Shown: positions 34,605 to 39,124 of the stretch, one piece after another | How the letters are laid out: each line of letters begins with the position of its first letter | Numbering within the stretch: position 1 is the first letter of the stretch | Assembly (NCBI GenBank): GCA_905612515.1 | Contig: CAJQSI010000059.1 | Span: 1-39,124, forward strand | Origin: an uncultured Opitutales bacterium | Lineage (GTDB): Bacteria; Verrucomicrobiota; Verrucomicrobiia; Opitutales; Seribacteraceae | Length of the DNA stretch: 39,124 nt | Direction of reading: 5' to 3' | The notes under the pieces: generated by a model | The model's input: the letters and a program-made list of their open reading frames with translations, nothing else | Told to the model about the DNA's origin: nothing | The model's database searches: none | Position numbers and translations under genes: made by a program

Positions 34605-37600
34605 TTATGGCGCCAAGCCCAAACCGGATGCGAGCAAGCGGATGAGATTAACGAAATCGGGTTCTCGCCAAGTTCCTTCAACGACAATCGGCTCAATCTT
34701 CAATAACCGATACCCCAGATCCTGCTTGCCTTCCGATAGCATGCCGGCTGCATCCAAGATTAAGCCGAGGTTTCCTTTCGCCCCAATTGTCAGTGAAAGC
34801 TTTTGTTTGCCAGTCTTAAACACTTCGCCAGCACCTCGAACAAAAAAATCGTCGGCGAGAAGAAATAATTCCTGAATCTCTACTTTGCCTTCGATGGTAC
34901 GCCGGGTACGTAGTCTAGCCTCCGCGACATTAAACTCGGCAGGCAAAAGACACAAACGACTTAGAATTTCACTCTTGTCATTAGCCAAAATGGGTTCGGC
35001 TCCCAATACTCGAGCGAAACTCTCACGCAAACTGTCCATCCGAGCTGAACTGTTTGCATCGGTCAAGGTAGTCAGAGAACAAGCCTTTACCACGACATCG
35101 ACCTCACCCACAAAACCGGATTCAGGAACAAAAGATCCGTTAGCATCCCAATCCAGCAATCCATTCAATCGAAAAAACGAATCCTCGAACAAACCGACTC
35201 GGCTTGCGTTCCAATCTCTTCCGGAAATCAGCAAATTGTCCACAACCGGACTTAACGCATCATCATCACTCCATTCCAAGCGACCTCTACACATGACGTT
35301 TCCTCCCCCGGTTTCACCCTCAATCCGGATGTCGAAGACACCCGAATCAGAGGCATTCGCCTCTCCAGTCACTTTGGCTATAGATAGATTGTCACCAAGG
35401 TTAAGGAACCCGAGGTTCAGTTGCCAATTTCCCGAAATCATCCCGATGAATTCTCCCAAGTTCCTTGGTGAACCTTCAGCGTCTTCAGGAGAAAAGCAAA
35501 GTAAGAAAGAAGCCAAGTCGAGGGCGACCAAGTTCTCTCCCGTTAGTTTGGCAGAAGGAGAATCAGGAGCAAAATCGACTTCCAATTTGGTTGCTGCGGA
35601 TCGCCCCTCCAACCGTAGTCCGACCCACTTGGAAAAATCGTGCAAACGCCCTTCCCCGGTGAAGCGAAGTCCGGCCTTGAAGGACGGTGCCTTACCTCCT
35701 TCATTCAGAAGAGCCCCTCGACCCGAAAGAAATCCGTCCATCTCGATTGATAGCTTTTCTCCGGAACGCACTTTGAGATTGTTTGTTCGTAATCGCCCCT
35801 CCGAAAGATTCCGAAATGCGGGTAAGCCGATTGTTGCCAATTGAGTCAAGTCCGCATCAAAGTTGGCGGACTGCCACCGGGTTACCACACTAGCGTTTGC
35901 TTCTTCGTCCCTGGCTAGGGTCAACGCAATGTCGCCCGTCGCTATTTCAGTTCCCTCGACAAGTAAGTGCAAGTTCGACAATTCCAGTTCACCTCCACCT
36001 TCGGGTAGAGAAAGAAATTTGAGGACTGTGCGCAAGTTCAGGTTTTCCCCCACCATCTTTGAATTTTGAAAGACGCGGACATGATCCACTTCGACCCGAT
36101 CCGAACGGAATCCAAGTCTACCGTCCTCGAAAAGAACCGTGCCGTTCCCTTCAAACAGGTCCCCTTGGAACCAACCGCTCCGCCAATTGAGCAAACCGTC
36201 CACGGGAAATTTCTTGACCGAAAGCTGTAAGAGCTCGGCATCTTTTCCCTCTACTGCAGCAAGTCTCGGTTTCCCATTGTGAAAGGACACTCTCAAAGGA
36301 CCTAACCCTTGAGCATGGAGCTGACGCTCTCCCGAGGTGCTGGAAAGGCTTCCCTCAAAGACATTCAACTCCAGTGCCCCCCTTTTCCAACCGCCTGCCA
36401 ACTCAACTTTGCCTTGGGCGCCTAATTGCCCGAAGACTTCCCCGAAACCGCCGGACGGGAAAAGATTCCCAAGCATTTCCGGTCCCAGTTCACATTCAAG
36501 GGAAAAGGACACAGGGATCTCTTCGTCATAAGAAAAGATTCCCTCGAGCATTCCCGAAACCTTCGCCCAGTCTTCTCCTTCTCGCCTCAAATCGACATGA
36601 GTAAATCGAGACAAAACGCCATCGGCATCGAACTCGGCATCGAATTCACCGGAGAAGGAAACCGCGGGGGGAAAATAGGTTGAAAATCTACCAAGGCGAA
36701 ATCCATCAGCGACAACACGCATTAACGCTTTTTCCCGCCCAACTTCCCAAGGTTGCATAGATTGAAGTTGAAGTCTTTCACCTAATTGATCCGACACTTC
36801 CGCTGATATTTCAAGAATACTCAAAGTATCGTTTGAATCCAACAAGAAGCGCGCCGTTGCATCAGTCTTAACAACGCCTTCGTCGCGAAACAGAAAAGAC
36901 GACACTTCCGACGACAAGGCAGCATCGCCCTCGATGAAGTTAGTCGACGGGTGCCAAACAATCTCGCCACCGACTGAAGCTTGGGCGTTAAACAACGCTA
37001 TAGCGGGAAAATAAGGGACGAGATCAGCTCCAACCATAGAAGCATTCCAGTCCCCTGAAAATACAGTTTCTCCAAGAAGACGTTTCACTTCAAGATTTAG
37101 TAAAGGGATTTCTCTGTCCCCTACACGCAAGGAAAAACCCTGAGAAGCAGAAGAAGCAAAAGCTTGTAGCTGAGCACTTTCCGAAAACGATATGTCCAGA
37201 TTCAAATTGCCTGAGTCTCCAATTCCGGACCTTTTCCAAAGGAATGTTCCGCTTAGTTTTTCTCTCGTGGGCAAACTCAAAGGAAGCAATTGCCCAGTGG
37301 CGTTTGCATCGATCGAAAAAGAAAGACGGGCCGCACCCCCGAAGTCCGGCAAACGTCCCTGGAGCTCAAAGGGAAAAAGTGCTCCGGCAAACTCGAACTG
37401 GCCTTCTACCGAAAGGGATTCAAGAGCTGAAAGCTCATCATCCTTGCGATTCGCCTCCATCCACTTCCAAAATGCCTCAGCGGATCGCTTCCCTTCAACA
37501 GCCTTAATCCGCAAGTTTGTTACCTGAAGAATCTTGATCGAGGAAGACTTTCCGAACCACCACTCCATCGGAAAATAAGAGAAGTATACTCTTGGAGACT

Positions 37601-37814
37601 CTGCCTCAATAAATGGTCCTGAAAGGTGGATAGAACGAATCTCCCCCTCACCCCAGGTAAGGTCCATATCGTCAATCTCTACATCTATCTCGCCAAAATA
37701 AATGCGAATCGAATCTTCTACACGCGAAGGCAACCAATATCCAAACACCACCCACCAGACAAGGCATCCAAGCAAGATGGAACAAAGTCCCAGTTTTAAG
37801 TGGATAGCTCTCAT
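34605..37814 (-). CDS. Large AsmA/TamB-superfamily-like inner-membrane-anchored protein
   Basis: About 1069 residues from ATG 37814 (a TTG at 37826 is in frame). One N-terminal membrane anchor (LGLCSILLGCLVWWVVFGYW) is followed by a very long periplasmic region made almost wholly of amphipathic beta strands with repeated phrases such as LEVKRLLGETVFSGDWNAS, VRVFQNSKMVGENLNL and LNNLKVRSG-like units. It ends in IVVEGTWREPDFVNLIRLL, as AsmA-like proteins do. The architecture fits the AsmA/TamB/YdbH bridge-like proteins that form a hydrophobic groove between the membranes for lipid transport. The subfamily cannot be fixed by eye. It is convergent with the GT4 gene (20 bp apart) and follows rplS on the minus strand. 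Confidence 0.7.
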   Translation of the reverse strand: MRAIHLKLGLCSILLGCLVWWVVFGYWLPSRVEDSIRIYFGEIDVEIDDMDLTWGEGEIRSIHLSGPFIEAESPRVYFSYFPMEWWFGKSSSIKILQVTNLRIKAVEGKRSAEAFWKWMEANRKDDELSALESLSVEGQFEFAGALFPFELQGRLPDFGGAARLSFSIDANATGQLLPLSLPTREKLSGTFLWKRSGIGDSGNLNLDISFSESAQLQAFASSASQGFSLRVGDREIPLLNLEVKRLLGETVFSGDWNASMVGADLVPYFPAIALFNAQASVGGEIVWHPSTNFIEGDAALSSEVSSFLFRDEGVVKTDATARFLLDSNDTLSILEISAEVSDQLGERLQLQSMQPWEVGREKALMRVVADGFRLGRFSTYFPPAVSFSGEFDAEFDADGVLSRFTHVDLRREGEDWAKVSGMLEGIFSYDEEIPVSFSLECELGPEMLGNLFPSGGFGEVFGQLGAQGKVELAGGWKRGALELNVFEGSLSSTSGERQLHAQGLGPLRVSFHNGKPRLAAVEGKDAELLQLSVKKFPVDGLLNWRSGWFQGDLFEGNGTVLFEDGRLGFRSDRVEVDHVRVFQNSKMVGENLNLRTVLKFLSLPEGGGELELSNLHLLVEGTEIATGDIALTLARDEEANASVVTRWQSANFDADLTQLATIGLPAFRNLSEGRLRTNNLKVRSGEKLSIEMDGFLSGRGALLNEGGKAPSFKAGLRFTGEGRLHDFSKWVGLRLEGRSAATKLEVDFAPDSPSAKLTGENLVALDLASFLLCFSPEDAEGSPRNLGEFIGMISGNWQLNLGFLNLGDNLSIAKVTGEANASDSGVFDIRIEGETGGGNVMCRGRLEWSDDDALSPVVDNLLISGRDWNASRVGLFEDSFFRLNGLLDWDANGSFVPESGFVGEVDVVVKACSLTTLTDANSSARMDSLRESFARVLGAEPILANDKSEILSRLCLLPAEFNVAEARLRTRRTIEGKVEIQELFLLADDFFVRGAGEVFKTGKQKLSLTIGAKGNLGLILDAAGMLSEGKQDLGYRLLKIEPIVVEGTWREPDFVNLIRLLASGLGLAP

Positions 37815-37917
37815 AATACGCTTCAACGCCTAGTAGGCGCTAGCGTTTGGCTTCACAAGTTAATTCGGAAAGACAGATAAACTCAAGTCAATGACGAATG
37901 CATATATATTTAACGCA

Positions 37918-38289
37918 TTACTTCCGGGTCTGCTCGTGGAAACGCTTCTCCTTGACCTTGGTGGCTTGCTTTCCAACGCGATCGCGTAAATAGTAAATGC
38001 GGGCACGCATGGTAACGCTTTCACGGTCCACCTCAACCTTGTCGATAAGAGGTGAATGCACAGGAAAAACACGCTCCACACCAACGCCCGAGGCAATCCG
38101 ACGCACCGTAAAGGTTTCGTGAATCCCGCCACCCTTGCGGGCAAGAACAATACCGGCGAAAATTTGAATACGTTCCTTTTCACCTTCCCGTACACGTACA
38201 TGCACCTTTACGCCGTCGCCCACCTTAAAGTGATCTCGACCTTCCTTGAGTTGTTCTTTTGTGATTTCTTCGATTATGCTATCGCTCAT
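37918..38289 (-). CDS. rplS: 50S ribosomal protein L19
   Basis: Ribosomal protein at the interface of the two subunits. Family features are FKVGDGVKVHVRVREGEKERIQIFAG style wording through the first half (VHVRVREGEKERIQIF), GGGIHETFTVRRIASGVGVERVFPVHSP and a basic end (RARIYYLRDRVGKQATKVKEKR). Its length of 123 residues is normal. It lies 13 bp after trmD, the usual bacterial order. Confidence 0.95.
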   Translation of the reverse strand: MSDSIIEEITKEQLKEGRDHFKVGDGVKVHVRVREGEKERIQIFAGIVLARKGGGIHETFTVRRIASGVGVERVFPVHSPLIDKVEVDRESVTMRARIYYLRDRVGKQATKVKEKRFHEQTRK

Positions 38290-38302
38290 TATAATTCCTC
38301 TG

Positions 38303-38995
38303 TTAATTTAAAAGATCTGGCCTACGCACTCGGGTCTTTTCCGTCATTCGCTCCTCTCGCCAGCTGGCGATCGCTCCATGATCTCCCGACAACAAGACTT
38401 CCGGAACCTTCATCCCGCGAAAATCGGCAGGACGAGTATATTGAGGAAAACTAAGACGCCCTCCCGTAAAACTATCTTGAGAAAGGGAACCCTCTTCCCC
38501 CAAGACTCCGGGAACAAAACGAGAAACGGAGTCAATTAAAGTGGCGGCAGCCAAGGCTCCATTGGTAAGAACAAAATCGCCAACGCTGATTTCACGATCG
38601 ACAAGTTCGTCTCTAACACGCTGATCAACTCCTTCGTAATGCCCGCTTAGAATAATCAAATGACTTTCCTCAGCCAACTCTTGGCACACTTCACGACAAA
38701 GTGATTCTCCGTCAGGAGCCATGTACAAGACCTTGGAATCAGGGCTACGAAGTTCCTCGACTGCGGCAAAAATCGGTTCGGGCTTCAACACCATGCCGGC
38801 ACCACCCCCAAATGGTCGATCGTCCGTTACTCTGTGACGACCCTCGGCCCAGTTGCGAAGATCAAGCGACTGAACGTCAATCAGACCGTGCTCGCAGGCT
38901 CTTCCTATGATGCTCTCGCTGGTAAAACCATTCAAGGTTTCGGGAAAGAGCGACAACACGTCGAATCGCAAAGGCTCGTACATCACGCGAATCAT
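38303..38995 (-). CDS. trmD: tRNA (guanine37-N1)-methyltransferase TrmD
   Basis: SPOUT-class enzyme that makes m1G37 and so prevents frameshifting. It shows FDVLSLFPETLNGFTSESIIGRA-type opening (LSLFPETLNGF), HRVTDDRPFGGGAGMVLKPEP, ILSGHYEGVDQRV, EISVGDFVLTNGALAA, and the C-terminal ESLSQDSF-like SQDSFTGGRLSFPQYTRP. The length of 230 residues is normal. ATG 38995 was taken; Met5 (38983) is also possible. It lies between the probable rpsP gene and rplS; a rimM gene, often present in this operon, is absent at this position. Confidence 0.95.
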   Translation of the reverse strand: MIRVMYEPLRFDVLSLFPETLNGFTSESIIGRACEHGLIDVQSLDLRNWAEGRHRVTDDRPFGGGAGMVLKPEPIFAAVEELRSPDSKVLYMAPDGESLCREVCQELAEESHLIILSGHYEGVDQRVRDELVDREISVGDFVLTNGALAAATLIDSVSRFVPGVLGEEGSLSQDSFTGGRLSFPQYTRPADFRGMKVPEVLLSGDHGAIASWREERMTEKTRVRRPDLLN

Positions 38996-39044
38996 TGGAT
39001 CGTAATAACATTCTTGCTATGATCAGTGCGCAGAAAAAGCCGAA

Positions 39045-39122
39045 TCAGTCTTTGGACTTTTCTTCCTCGCCTCCGCCATCGCTTTCTTCTTCGGCAGCGG
39101 TTTCATCTTCAGTCGATGCCTC
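39045..39122 (-). CDS. C-terminal end of a gene upstream of trmD, probably rpsP (S16)
   Basis: Only 25 codons and the TGA stop are inside the window. The visible tail is strongly acidic (EASTEDETAAEEESDGGG, then EEEKSKD). Position directly before trmD-rplS suggests ribosomal protein S16, which often has a charged C-terminal extension, but nothing of the conserved S16 body is visible. The gene continues beyond base 39124. Confidence 0.5.
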   Translation of the reverse strand, partial: EASTEDETAAEEESDGGGEEEKSKD

Positions 39123-39124
39123 CT

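Noticed and set aside
34885-35844. A 319-residue plus-strand frame inside the AsmA-like gene
   Set aside because: It is Ser/Pro/Arg-rich with no recognisable motif, and is the shadow of the beta-strand-rich minus-strand gene.

Overview
The window looks like a chromosomal segment of a Gram-negative bacterium, most probably of the PVC group (Verrucomicrobia, perhaps Opitutae-like). This placement is inferred by eye from gene content: a chlamydial-type ribonucleotide reductase with a long NrdA N-terminus, a DUF1080-like secreted protein, an AmtB/P-II module, and an rpsP-trmD-rplS block. No rRNA gene is present to confirm it. Nearly all the DNA is coding. I saw no tRNA, CRISPR array, complete insertion sequence or prophage.

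Layout. 1-6.3 kb: a DASS-type anion transporter, then PhzF-like, secreted DUF1080-like, O-methyltransferase, CysJ-type reductase, small unknown, gamma-carbonic anhydrase and lipoprotein genes. 6.3-11.2 kb: nrdB-nrdA on the minus strand, with a 470-bp upstream region holding a candidate promoter overlapped by two NrdR-box-like sites 32 bp apart. 11.2-16.6 kb: a tight minus-strand housekeeping operon, manC-ruvX-truA-comF-accD-folC. 16.8-22.7 kb: aspS, then two tandem amtB-glnK units; the first has a good sigma-54 promoter and ends at a strong terminator. 22.7-25.6 kb: a DsbD-like protein whose domains are circularly permuted, preceded by a protein joining a transposase-type HTH, a membrane anchor and a degenerate VWA domain. 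25.6-27.8 kb: two different RsmE-family methyltransferases flanking rsmD. 27.8-34.6 kb: a divergent compatible-solute cluster. 34.6-39.1 kb: a large AsmA/TamB-like membrane protein, rplS, trmD and the tail of a gene that is probably rpsP.

How the genes work together. The 27.8-34.6 kb cluster contains GpgS (glucosyl-3-phosphoglycerate synthase), an MggS-like GT4 glycosyltransferase, a GH13_18 phosphorylase of the glucosylglycerate-phosphorylase/sucrose-phosphorylase type, a second GT4 enzyme and an M20-peptidase-like protein lacking key metal and catalytic residues. They suggest synthesis and turnover of glucosylglycerate or mannosylglucosylglycerate. ManC, about 11 kb away, could supply GDP-mannose. 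The divergent intergenic region between the two arms carries a perfect 10-bp inverted repeat, a candidate operator.

The points most worth a second look are: NrdB with Leu at the radical-tyrosine position and Glu as first metal ligand; the permuted DsbD; the HTH-TM-VWA fusion; the dead-looking M20 protein translationally coupled to GpgS; AccD lacking three of four zinc cysteines; and the duplicated amtB-glnK units with apparently different control.
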